Shown piece by piece: positions 9,551 through 18,734 of a DNA stretch of 64,000 nt. The stretch is from Clostridiales bacterium (GTDB taxonomy: Bacteria; Bacillota; Clostridia; Oscillospirales; Oscillospiraceae). The stretch's first letter is position 1. Each line of letters starts with the position of its first letter. The notes beneath the pieces were generated by a model. That model saw nothing but the letters and a program-made list of their open reading frames with translations. It searched no databases and had not been told where the DNA came from. The DNA lies in contig JAQXJB010000029.1 in the NCBI GenBank assembly GCA_029008095.1, forward strand, positions 34,255 to 98,254. Reading direction: 5' to 3'. A program made the translations under genes and the position numbers.

Positions 9551-11812
9551 ATGGTAAAATATTACGACAAGGGAGTATACCTCCTTAACGGCGAGACCAT
9601 TGTGGATGCGGCAGAAGCAAAGGGCCTTGCCGCCCCGGACGAGGCAAGAGAGGGCACGATCGCCTATTCCATCATGCGTGCTCACGATAAGTCTGCAGAT
9701 CCACGGAAAATGCGCATCAAATTCGATGCGCTCATGTCCCATGACATAACCTTCGTTGGTATCATCCAGACTGCCCGCGCCAGCGGCATGAAGCGTTTTC
9801 CCATACCCTATGTCCTCACCAATTGCCACAACAGCCTCTGCGCTGTCGGAGGCACGATAAACGAGGATGACCACGGCTTTGGCCTTTCGGCCGCGAAAAA
9901 GTACGGCGGTATCTACGTTCCGGCCAATCAGGCCGTCTGCCATCAGTTCATGCGCGAGATGCTGGCCTCCTGCGGCTCTATGATCCTCGGCTCTGATAGC
10001 CACACCCGCTACGGCTGCTACGGTACTATGGGTATCGGCGAGGGCGGCGGCGAGCTTGCCAAGCAGCTTCTGGAGAATACATACGATGTGGACGCGCCCC
10101 AGGTGGTTCTTGTCTGGCTGGAGGGTACTCCCCGCAAGGGTGTAGGACCTCACGATGTTGCCATCTCTCTCTGCAAAGAGGTTTTTGGCGGCGGTCTTGT
10201 GAAGAACAAGATTCTTGAGTTCGCAGGCCCCGGCGTTGCGGGTCTTTCTATGGACTACCGCATCGGTATTGACGTTATGACCACCGAGACCTCCTGCCTG
10301 TCATCTGTATGGGTCACAGATGAGAAGGTAAGGGAATATTATGAGACCGTGGGACGCCCCGAAGCATATAAGGAGCTTAAACCGGCTGACTGTGCCTATT
10401 ATGACGCAATTGTCAAGGTAGACCTTTCTCAGCAGGAGTGCATGGTGGCGCTGCCATTCCATCCCTCCAACGCCGTAACTATCAAAGAGCTGCAGACTGA
10501 CCCGGTGGGGATCCTCACCCGCGTGCAGGAGGATTGCAACAAGCAGCTTGGCGGTCAGGTGGAGCTGAAGCTCACCGATAAGATAGTGGACGGTAAGGTA
10601 GTTGCCGACCAGGGCGTTATCGTTGGCTGTTCCGGCGGTATGTATGATAACCTCACCGAAGCAGCTGCCATTCTTGATGGCAAGAGCGTTGGTGACGGAT
10701 ATTTCAACCTTTCCGTTTATCCCTCCTCCATGCCGATTGGCATGGCCATTACCCGTGACGGTACGGCGGAGACACTCATGTCCGCGGGCGCTGTCATAAA
10801 GCCCGCCTTCTGCGGCCCCTGCTTCGGCGCGGGCGATACTCCCGGCCATAATGCGCTGAGCATCCGCCATGCCACCAGAAATTTCCCCAACCGCGAGGGC
10901 TCCAAGCCCGGCGAGGGACAGATTTCCGCCGTGGCGCTCATGGATGCCCGCAGTATTGCCGCCACCGCGGCAAATGGCGGCGTTATCACCGCCGCCACGG
11001 ATATTGAGTACGATATCCCTGAGAAAAAATATGTTTTCGACCCTTCCGCATATAATAAGCGTATCTATTTCGGTTTCGGTAAGGCAGACCCTGATGTGGA
11101 ACTGAAGTTCGGTCCCAATATCACTGATTGGCCACGCTTCAACTCTCTGGGTGATAATCTGCTGTGCAAGCTCGCGGCGGTCATCTTCGATGAGGTTACA
11201 ACGACCGATGAGCTCATTCCATCCGGCGAGACCTCCTCTTACCGCTCCAATCCCATCCGCCTTGCCGATTTCGCCCTTTCCCGCCGTGTGCCTGAGTATG
11301 TTCCCGCATCCAAGGTCATCCGCGATATGGATCAGGCCAGAAGGGCCGGGGAGAAGCCCCAGGAGGCTCTGGAGGTTCTCGGCAAGGTCAGCGACAACGC
11401 CGATCAGCTTTTGGAGAGCACGGATATCGTTTCCTGCGTCTTTGCCAAGAAGCCCGGCGACGGCAGCGCCCGCGAGCAGGCGGCGTCGTGCCAGAAGGTG
11501 CTGGGCGGCGGAGCAAATATCTGCTATGAGTATGCTACCAAGCGTTACCGCAGCAACTGCATAAATTGGGGTCTCATACCCTTTACCATAGATAGGGATG
11601 TCGACTTCGACTATGCTCCCGGCGATTACGTTTTCGTTCCCGCCATCCGCGAGGCCATTATAAATAAGCTGGAGCGCATTCCGGCTAAGGTCATAAGCGG
11701 CGACAGGGTGGATGACATTACCCTGAATCTCACGGGACTCACAGATAATGAGCGCACCATCCTGCTGGACGGCTGCCTGATGAACTATTACGCCGCCGGT
11801 CACGCGGAATAA
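9551..11812 (+). CDS. aconitate hydratase family protein
   Basis: GSDSHTRYGCYGTMGIGEGGGELAKQL; CGPCFGAGDTPGHNALSIRHATRNFPNREGSKPGEGQ. Confidence 0.9.
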   Translation: MVKYYDKGVYLLNGETIVDAAEAKGLAAPDEAREGTIAYSIMRAHDKSADPRKMRIKFDALMSHDITFVGIIQTARASGMKRFPIPYVLTNCHNSLCAVGGTINEDDHGFGLSAAKKYGGIYVPANQAVCHQFMREMLASCGSMILGSDSHTRYGCYGTMGIGEGGGELAKQLLENTYDVDAPQVVLVWLEGTPRKGVGPHDVAISLCKEVFGGGLVKNKILEFAGPGVAGLSMDYRIGIDVMTTETSCLSSVWVTDEKVREYYETVGRPEAYKELKPADCAYYDAIVKVDLSQQECMVALPFHPSNAVTIKELQTDPVGILTRVQEDCNKQLGGQVELKLTDKIVDGKVVADQGVIVGCSGGMYDNLTEAAAILDGKSVGDGYFNLSVYPSSMPIGMAITRDGTAETLMSAGAVIKPAFCGPCFGAGDTPGHNALSIRHATRNFPNREGSKPGEGQISAVALMDARSIAATAANGGVITAATDIEYDIPEKKYVFDPSAYNKRIYFGFGKADPDVELKFGPNITDWPRFNSLGDNLLCKLAAVIFDEVTTTDELIPSGETSSYRSNPIRLADFALSRRVPEYVPASKVIRDMDQARRAGEKPQEALEVLGKVSDNADQLLESTDIVSCVFAKKPGDGSAREQAASCQKVLGGGANICYEYATKRYRSNCINWGLIPFTIDRDVDFDYAPGDYVFVPAIREAIINKLERIPAKVISGDRVDDITLNLTGLTDNERTILLDGCLMNYYAAGHAE

Positions 11813-11822
11813 TGGAGGAAAT

Positions 11823-13037
11823 ATGGAAAAAATCAAAATGAACGTCCCTGTCGTTGAAATGGACGGAGATGAAATGACCCGCATCCTGTGGCGGATGATT
11901 AAGGACGAACTGATACTGCCCTTTGTGGAGCTCAAGACAGAGTATTATGACCTTGGCCTTATGGAGCGCGACCGTACCAATGATGAGGTCACCCACGAGG
12001 CCGCTGAGGCCGCCAAGAGGCTTGGCGTGGCTGTAAAGTGCGCTACTATCACACCCAACGTGCAGCGTATGAGCGAGTATAAGCTCAAGGAAATGTGGAA
12101 GAGCCCAAACGGTACTATCCGCAGCGTTCTGGACGGAACCGTTTTCAGAACGCCCATCGTCATCGACTGTGTAAAGCCGGTGGTGAAAAATTGGCAGAAG
12201 CCCATCACCATTGCCCGCCACGCCTACGGTGATGTTTACAAGGCTGTGGAGCTGCGTACAGACGAGCCCGGCACCGCTGAGCTGGTGTTCACCGGCGCGA
12301 GCGGCAAGGTCTCCCGGCAGACCATCCAGAAGATGTTTGGAGCGGGCGTTATCCAGGGTATGCATAATAACGAGAAATCCATTGAGAGCTTTGCGCGGGC
12401 ATGCTTTAACTACGCCATCGAAATGAAGCAGGATCTCTGGTTCTCCACAAAGGACACTATTTCAAAGGTCTATGACGGCGCTTTTAAGGAAATATTTGAA
12501 CGCATCTACGAGAATGAGTACAAGGAGCGCTTCGAGGCTCTGGGAATCAAGTATTTCTATACTCTGATCGACGATGCTGTTGCCCGTGTCATCCGCTCTG
12601 AGGGCGGTTTCATATGGGCCTGTAAAAACTATGACGGCGACGTTATGAGCGACATGGTATCCACTGCCTTCGGCAGCCTTGCCATGATGACCTCAGTACT
12701 GGTTTCGCCCGATGGTAAGTTTGAATACGAGGCGGCTCACGGCACCGTCACCCGTCATTATTACCGCCACCTTAACGGTGAGGAAACATCCACCAATCCG
12801 ATGGCGACTATCTTCGCCTGGAGCGGAGCTCTCCGCAAGCGCGGCGAAATGGACGGTCTTGCAGACCTTTGCAGTTACGCCGATAAGCTGGAGCAGGCCT
12901 GCTTTGATACCCTCAACAGCGGCGTGATGACCAAGGATCTCGCCGGTCTTGCCGAGGGCATCGAGCCTAAGGTCGTAAATACCGGGGAGTTCATCGGGGC
13001 AATTGCCACGAGACTTACCGAGCTGCTGGGCGCATAA
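11823..13037 (+). CDS. icd: NADP-dependent isocitrate dehydrogenase
   Basis: VVEMDGDEMTRILW; KCATITPN; NGTIRSVLDGTVFR; YEAAHGTVTRHY; follows aconitase. Confidence 0.93.
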   Translation: MEKIKMNVPVVEMDGDEMTRILWRMIKDELILPFVELKTEYYDLGLMERDRTNDEVTHEAAEAAKRLGVAVKCATITPNVQRMSEYKLKEMWKSPNGTIRSVLDGTVFRTPIVIDCVKPVVKNWQKPITIARHAYGDVYKAVELRTDEPGTAELVFTGASGKVSRQTIQKMFGAGVIQGMHNNEKSIESFARACFNYAIEMKQDLWFSTKDTISKVYDGAFKEIFERIYENEYKERFEALGIKYFYTLIDDAVARVIRSEGGFIWACKNYDGDVMSDMVSTAFGSLAMMTSVLVSPDGKFEYEAAHGTVTRHYYRHLNGEETSTNPMATIFAWSGALRKRGEMDGLADLCSYADKLEQACFDTLNSGVMTKDLAGLAEGIEPKVVNTGEFIGAIATRLTELLGA

Positions 13038-13050
13038 GGATAATTACAAT

Positions 13051-13086
13051 GATCCCTCTGATGAGCATGAGCACATCAGAGGGATC
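13051..13086. terminator. bidirectional terminator between convergent icd and folD
   Basis: GATCCCTCTGATG...CATCAGAGGGATC followed by T-run. Confidence 0.75.
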
Positions 13087-13095
13087 GTTTTCATA

Positions 13096-13947
13096 TCAGA
13101 TTGTTTTTGCCGCTGCATCGACAACGTGGCTTACAAGCACGGCTGTGGTAACAGAGCCAACGCCGCCGGGGACGGGAGTGATGGCGGAAACTATGGGCTC
13201 AGCTTCCTCAAAGCATACATCGCCGCATAGCTTTCCCTTTTCCTCGCTCCAATTTATGCCCACGTCTATCACTGCCTGACCGGGGCGAAAATATTCTCCG
13301 TCAATGGTCTCGGCGTGGCCGGCGGCAACGATTACGATGTCCGCTTCCCGGGTAATGCTGGGTATATCCGCTGTGCGGGTATGGCAGATGGTGACGGTGG
13401 AATTCCTGGCCATGAGCATCATGGCCACGGGTCTGCCAACCACAAGACTGCGGCCGATAACGGCGGCTCGCTTGCCGCTGCACTCGATGCCGTAGTGCTC
13501 AAGTATTTCCATGCAGGCTTCGGCAGTACAGGGGGGATAACCCTCTCCGCTGCCGGTAAATACTCCGGCCAGAGAACCGGAGGTGATGCCGTCCACATCC
13601 TTTGAGGGAGCAAGGGCGCGGCAGACGGCTTTCTCGTCGAGCTGAGAGGGGAGAGGGCGGAGGATAAGAACGCCGTGAACGCTTTCGTCCTTGTTGAGCC
13701 CGTCCAACACGGCCATAAGCTCGGCCTGTCCCACATCGGCGGGGAATGTGACGTTTTTCACCTCAACGCCAGCCGCGGCGCAGCGCTTCATAGCGCCTTT
13801 TTCATATGAAATATCGTCCGCACGCTCGCCTACGCGCAGAATTGCCAGCGTGGGCGAAACGCCTTCCCGCTTCAATTCCTCTACTTTGGCCGTTGACCTT
13901 GCATTCAGGGCTGCTGCTACGGCAGAACCTTTTAGAATCTCCGCCAT
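13096..13947 (-). CDS. folD: bifunctional methylenetetrahydrofolate dehydrogenase/cyclohydrolase
   Basis: PTLAILRVGERADDISYEKGAMKRC; HGVLILRPLPSQLDEKAV; KDVDGIT; VIGRSLVVGRPVAMMLMARNSTVTICHTRT. Confidence 0.93.
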   Translation of the reverse strand: MAEILKGSAVAAALNARSTAKVEELKREGVSPTLAILRVGERADDISYEKGAMKRCAAAGVEVKNVTFPADVGQAELMAVLDGLNKDESVHGVLILRPLPSQLDEKAVCRALAPSKDVDGITSGSLAGVFTGSGEGYPPCTAEACMEILEHYGIECSGKRAAVIGRSLVVGRPVAMMLMARNSTVTICHTRTADIPSITREADIVIVAAGHAETIDGEYFRPGQAVIDVGINWSEEKGKLCGDVCFEEAEPIVSAITPVPGGVGSVTTAVLVSHVVDAAAKTI

Positions 13948-13948
13948 T

Positions 13949-14566
13949 TCAGCAAAACCTCCCATATACGCTCTCATAGACAGAATCAGCTATTTTCCAA
14001 TATTTGTCCATCAGGGCATCCACACGGGCGTTCAGCTCTTCTGCGTACGCTCTGTCGGTCATGAGCTTCGTATTTACCTTCACGTTCAGGGCGGATCCGT
14101 AAAGAGCGGCCCAACAGAATACAACGCCGCTTCCTACATCTGATACGATAGAGCCGCTGACTTTTTCCGCAAGCTCGCTGTGAAGTTCAATGGCTCGGCA
14201 AGCGAGCCCAAGTATCTTCATGGGGACTGAAGCAGCTTCCCGGAAACATTTTTCAAGTATCTCAGCGCGTCCCGGGTCATCCTTTGGGATGCCATATGCG
14301 TTGGAAAGCGGCTCAAAAGCGGTGACGTCCTCGTCAACGCAGCTAAGGAGAGAAAGACGAATGTTATCGGCTTCCTCAAGAATACGGAGTATATCCGGCT
14401 CAACGTCAGCGTGCTGCTCTTTGCCGAGAGTAAAATTTCCGACCATTGAGCCAAGGGCGATGCCCAGCGCGCCGACCAGCGCGGCGACACTGCCGCCGCC
14501 GGGAACGGGGCTTTTTGCGGACAAAGCCTCGGCGAAGGTACGGATGCTCATATCGTTCATAGACAT
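13949..14566 (-). CDS. cyclodeaminase/cyclohydrolase family protein
   Basis: SVPGGGSVAALVGALGIALGSMVGNFTLGK motif of formimino-THF cyclodeaminase (FchA) family; between folD and metF. Confidence 0.88.
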   Translation of the reverse strand: MSMNDMSIRTFAEALSAKSPVPGGGSVAALVGALGIALGSMVGNFTLGKEQHADVEPDILRILEEADNIRLSLLSCVDEDVTAFEPLSNAYGIPKDDPGRAEILEKCFREAASVPMKILGLACRAIELHSELAEKVSGSIVSDVGSGVVFCWAALYGSALNVKVNTKLMTDRAYAEELNARVDALMDKYWKIADSVYESVYGRFC

Positions 14567-14588
14567 AAAGATGCCTCCTTCGTCTGCT

Positions 14589-15512
14589 TTACATATCCTT
14601 TATGCCGGACATTTCCACCAGCTTAGCCACGTCCTCATATTTGTTCAGTGCGTAAAGGTGGATGCCGTTGATGCCGCAGACGCGGTATTCGTCAATCAGA
14701 CGCACAGTATACTCCAGGCCGGCCTCCTTAAAGGCGGCTTTCTTTCCTGCAACATCGGCGTCGTATGGGTCGCTTACAAAGGGATTGGGGAATATCCAGT
14801 ATTTAGATATTATTTCGCAAAGTTCTCTGGGCATAACGCAGCCGTTACGGCTGAGAGCCATGTTGATAGTGGCGGCAGCGTCCAGAACGGGCATGATGCC
14901 CACATCGACGGGCATGGTGACGCCTGCTTTACGTATGGCGTCCAGCCAGCGGAGGAACTGGTCCATATCCCAACAGAGCTGGGTCATGATGTAATCCGCC
15001 CCTTCATCCTGCTTTTGCTTAAGAAAGGAGATGTCGGCCTCAAGACTGCGGCAGGCGATGTGTCCCTCGGGAGAACCGGCCACGGCTATGGTGAATTTAT
15101 CGCCGAATTCGTCGCGAACAAACTTGACCAGCTCGGTGGCGTAGCACAGATCGCCGCCGGTTCCTGTCCAGCCGAAGGGGAGGTCGCCTCGCAGGGCGAG
15201 GATGTGGTCGATGCCTCGGTCAAGATAATTCTGCAGCTGCTCCCGGATGCTCTCACGAGTGTTGCCGATGCAGGTGAAGTGAGCCACAGGGGTGGAGTTG
15301 TGGGCCTTTATTGCCTCCAAAACGGGGAGCTGCTTGCCTACGTTGGTGCCGCCTGCTCCGTAGGTGCAGGAAATATAATCGGGCTTCATTGTGGAAAGCT
15401 TATCCAGTACGCCGCCTTCACCCAACAGCTTCTTTTCGCCGGCTTCGGTTTTCGGAGGGAAAAGCTCGAATGAGAATGCCATGCGCTGCTTCATAAGTTC
15501 GCTCATCTTCAT
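14589..15512 (-). CDS. metF: methylenetetrahydrofolate reductase
   Basis: FSFELFPPKTEAGE; VAHFTCIGNTRESI; LALRGDLPFG; GADYIMTQLCWD. Confidence 0.92.
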   Translation of the reverse strand: MKMSELMKQRMAFSFELFPPKTEAGEKKLLGEGGVLDKLSTMKPDYISCTYGAGGTNVGKQLPVLEAIKAHNSTPVAHFTCIGNTRESIREQLQNYLDRGIDHILALRGDLPFGWTGTGGDLCYATELVKFVRDEFGDKFTIAVAGSPEGHIACRSLEADISFLKQKQDEGADYIMTQLCWDMDQFLRWLDAIRKAGVTMPVDVGIMPVLDAAATINMALSRNGCVMPRELCEIISKYWIFPNPFVSDPYDADVAGKKAAFKEAGLEYTVRLIDEYRVCGINGIHLYALNKYEDVAKLVEMSGIKDM

Positions 15513-15567
15513 AGTGTTTGTGCTCCTTCCTAAAAGCTGTATATCCGAGTATTAATTATGTTCTGTT

Positions 15568-16848
15568 TCACAATGTTACAAGGCCTGCGTCCAGCATTTT
15601 CTGCAGACTCATGAGTATGCCGGTCTTTGCGTGAAACCAGGTGAGACCGCCCTGAAAGTACACAGCATAAGGCGGACGAATTGGCCCGTCGGCGCTCAGC
15701 TCTATGGAAGAGCCTTGTACGAACGCGCCCGCCGCCATAATTACCTCGGAGTCGTAGCCGGGCATTGCCCAGGGAACGGGCGTGACATAGCTGTCCACGG
15801 GCGCCGCGGCCTGTATGCCCTGGCAGAAAGCGATAACGCCCTCAGGGCTGCCCAGCTCAACGGCCTGGATTATGTCATATCGGGGCTCCGTAGAGTTGGG
15901 AACCACCTTAAAGCCGAGGCTTTCATAAACATTTGCGGCAAAAACGGAGCCCTTCAGTGCGCCGGCAGTGACGGTGGGGGCAAGGAAAAAGCCCTGGAAG
16001 AAGGAGGGAAGCAGACCTAAATTAGCGCCTACCTCCTGACCGAGGCCAGGTGCGGAAAGGCGGTAGGCGCACTGCTCCACGCATTTGGCCGTGCCGCAGA
16101 TGTAGCCTCCGATGGGGGCAAGACCGCCGCCGGGATTCTTAATAAGAGAGCCGACTATCATATCAGCACCCAGATCCGAGGGCTCAATAGTCTGCACGAA
16201 TTCCCCGTAGCAGTTATCCACCATGCAGATAATGTCCGGATTTATGGACTTTATAAAGGTGATAAGTTCACCTATCATCTCCGAGGAGAAAGTCAGGCGG
16301 GTTTGGTAGCCCTTGGAACGTTGGATGGTTACCAGCTTGGTGCGCTCGTTTATGGCGGCGCGAATTCCGTCATAGTCAAAGCTGCTGTCAGGCAGAAGAT
16401 CCACCTGACGGTAGCTTACGCCGTATTCCTTAAGGGAGCCTATGGAATCCCGGATGCCAATGACTTCCTCAAGGGTATCATAGGGACGGCCAACAGGAGA
16501 GAGGAGCTCATCACCGGGGCGGAGATTTGCGGAAAGAGCCACGGCCAGGGCATGGGTACCGCAGGTTATCTGTGGGCGCACAAGGGCTGCCTCGGTGTGG
16601 AAGGTGTCAGCGTAGACCTTTTCAAGAGTCTCGCGTCCTCCGTCGTTGTAGCCATAGCCAGTGGTGGCGGCGAAGTGGGCGGCGTTGACCCGGTTCTTCT
16701 GCATGGCGGAAAGCACCTTGGCCTGATTGAACTCAGCCACCCGGTCTATCTCATCGAAGCGGGGGAGGAGCTTCTCTATGATCTTCTCGCCGTATTCATA
16801 GACCTCGGGGGAAATGCCCATGCGGGCGTATATTTCTTTAGTATCCAT
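15568..16848 (-). CDS. methionine gamma-lyase family protein (YnbB/'aluminum resistance' type PLP enzyme)
   Basis: GYGYNDGGRETLEKVYADTFHTEAALVRPQITCGTHALAVALSANLRPGDELLSPVGRPYDTLEEVIG; GSLIKNPGGGLAPIGGYICG. Confidence 0.88.
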   Translation of the reverse strand: MDTKEIYARMGISPEVYEYGEKIIEKLLPRFDEIDRVAEFNQAKVLSAMQKNRVNAAHFAATTGYGYNDGGRETLEKVYADTFHTEAALVRPQITCGTHALAVALSANLRPGDELLSPVGRPYDTLEEVIGIRDSIGSLKEYGVSYRQVDLLPDSSFDYDGIRAAINERTKLVTIQRSKGYQTRLTFSSEMIGELITFIKSINPDIICMVDNCYGEFVQTIEPSDLGADMIVGSLIKNPGGGLAPIGGYICGTAKCVEQCAYRLSAPGLGQEVGANLGLLPSFFQGFFLAPTVTAGALKGSVFAANVYESLGFKVVPNSTEPRYDIIQAVELGSPEGVIAFCQGIQAAAPVDSYVTPVPWAMPGYDSEVIMAAGAFVQGSSIELSADGPIRPPYAVYFQGGLTWFHAKTGILMSLQKMLDAGLVTL

Positions 16849-18154
16849 TTTCTACCTCTTCTGTTTCACCGGATATGATTTCAGTCTCCGGCAGATTTTC
16901 CGATGTGTCATTCTCCGGCTGTCTTTCCACTTCGTACTCTGTGGCGTAGTTTGACTCGTCTGAAGCCTGGGGACGGGCCGGGACACTATTCAGGGTGAGG
17001 ATGATGCGGTCGTATTCCTCGCTGCCCGGGACTGCCGCTGTGGGCGGTGCGTCATAAGTACCGGTAAGGATGGGGATGCAGGCGGTCTCAGAGATGTATA
17101 GACCTCTGTCACCCTGGCACAGTGTGAGCTGAAGTACGGCGGCACAGCCGCCCTGATTGAAACTGCCGGCATATTTGCCGAGACTGTAGATGATGATTGC
17201 ATCGTTATATTGCTCAAAATAATGTAGATTCTGACCGTTCTGACCGAAAACTATGTCTGCACCGCAGTCAACGGCATATCGCGCGGAATGGTATTCGTTG
17301 CTCAGATATATTTCCTCGGTGCCGGCGTTCCAACTGAAACAGACGATTATCAGGTCAGCTCCCGCATTCTTCAGAGAAGCGATGCTTTTTTTCATATTGC
17401 TGCCTGCGCCGCCGTTTGAGGAATAGAAACCAATGAGAAGGTCATCCTTGCTGATAAGCAGGGATATTGATTTGTCCTCCACGTAAGGAAGTCCAGCGCC
17501 GCTGAGTGCGGTCACAGTGTCCTCGTAGCCCTCCTGACCGAAGTCGTAAGCGTGAGCGCTTGCTGTGTTAACAATGTCTATGCCTGCCTCGCGGAATGCT
17601 GCCGCCCAGGCGGTGGATGCTGTGAGAGACTCTGATTCAGGCGATACGTGAGAGTCTGTAAGCACACCCTCAAGATTCATTATGCTCACATCATCGCTGC
17701 TTATAAGTTCGGCTATGGGGGAGAACATGGCGTAGTCCGCCGGATCGCCTATGGGGGAAACGCCGCCAATGAAGCTTATTTTATATTCTACCAGCTTGGA
17801 AGGCGGTTCAGGGGTTGGTTCAGGGGTGGGGTCCGGGTCTTGACCGGCATCATGAGTGGGTTCGGGAGTAGGCTCTGGAGTTGGTTCCGGAGTGGGCTCA
17901 GCGCTCGCCTCCGGCGTAGGTTCAACATCGGGAGTAGAGGTAGGCGCAGGTGTGGCTGTTGCGTCGGGAGAGGGGAATGCATCCGGAGTGGGAGTGGGCG
18001 TTGCCGGGGGCAGGGTGGGTATCGCTGTTGCCGGCGGCGAAGTGGGTACGGAGTCGGGATCGTCCAACCGTGTAAGGGCAAAAATGGCAATAGCGGCGAT
18101 GATGACCGCCGCTGCCGTGCATATTATAGCTATAAGGATCCGTTGTTTTTTCAA
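16838..18154 (-). CDS. CapA family protein with TP/PEPT-repeat linker
   Basis: TM anchor then PTPEPTPEPT linker; YKISFIGGVSPIGD...ISSDDVSIMNLEGVLT; DIVNTASAHAYDFGQEGYEDTV; TTG start with GAGGT RBS just downstream of nrdG terminator. Confidence 0.8.
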   Translation of the reverse strand: MKKQRILIAIICTAAAVIIAAIAIFALTRLDDPDSVPTSPPATAIPTLPPATPTPTPDAFPSPDATATPAPTSTPDVEPTPEASAEPTPEPTPEPTPEPTHDAGQDPDPTPEPTPEPPSKLVEYKISFIGGVSPIGDPADYAMFSPIAELISSDDVSIMNLEGVLTDSHVSPESESLTASTAWAAAFREAGIDIVNTASAHAYDFGQEGYEDTVTALSGAGLPYVEDKSISLLISKDDLLIGFYSSNGGAGSNMKKSIASLKNAGADLIIVCFSWNAGTEEIYLSNEYHSARYAVDCGADIVFGQNGQNLHYFEQYNDAIIIYSLGKYAGSFNQGGCAAVLQLTLCQGDRGLYISETACIPILTGTYDAPPTAAVPGSEEYDRIILTLNSVPARPQASDESNYATEYEVERQPENDTSENLPETEIISGETEEVENGY

Positions 18155-18182
18155 TATATGTACCTCATGGAAAAAGCACATA

Positions 18183-18211
18183 CAGCGGGGCGAAATATCA
18201 TCGCCCCGCTG
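18183..18211 (-). terminator. terminator hairpin after nrdG
   Basis: CAGCGGGGCGA...TCGCCCCGCTG inverted repeat. Confidence 0.55.
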
Positions 18212-18218
18212 GCTGTAA

Positions 18219-18734
18219 TTATCTGTTTTCGTGCAAAATGACCTCACCGCAGTCGAGACTCTTCTGAACGTCTATTACGCGCTGATTGCGGCTTCCGCGC
18301 CACTTAAGGGTCAGGCTCTTTTCGGCAATAAGGAACATGCCGTCAATGAGCACATCGGTGGCGGAAATGAGAGCCTTGAAGCCTGGGTCGGTTTTGGAAA
18401 TATCAAGTATTTCCTCAAAGGTGTAGCCGGAATAACACCATACGTTGAAGCCCGCAGCCTTCGCCCGCTGAGCAAGCTCAGCGCAGGCAGCCGCCTGCAG
18501 ATAAGGCTCGCCGCCGGAGAGCGTGAGACCATCGGTGAGCGGATTGGATGAGAGGGTCTTGAAAAGGCTGTCAACGGTGACCTCTCTGCCGCCTGCCGGA
18601 TCCCAGGTGTGAGGATTGTGGCACTCAGGACAGTGGCGTTCGCACCCTTGGGTAAATACCACGAAACGGAAACCAGGGCCGTCAACTATGGAGTCCTGTA
18701 TGGTGTCCGCTATCCGAAGAACGGTATCACTCAT
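18219..18734 (-). CDS. nrdG: anaerobic ribonucleoside-triphosphate reductase activating protein
   Basis: Radical SAM CERHCPECHNPHTWD; SGGEPYLQA; overlaps end of nrdD. Confidence 0.92.
   Translation of the reverse strand: MSDTVLRIADTIQDSIVDGPGFRFVVFTQGCERHCPECHNPHTWDPAGGREVTVDSLFKTLSSNPLTDGLTLSGGEPYLQAAACAELAQRAKAAGFNVWCYSGYTFEEILDISKTDPGFKALISATDVLIDGMFLIAEKSLTLKWRGSRNQRVIDVQKSLDCGEVILHENR

Noticed and set aside
10301-11935. 544-aa ORF antisense to the aconitase gene
   Set aside because: Aconitase motifs on + strand; no support for the antisense ORF.
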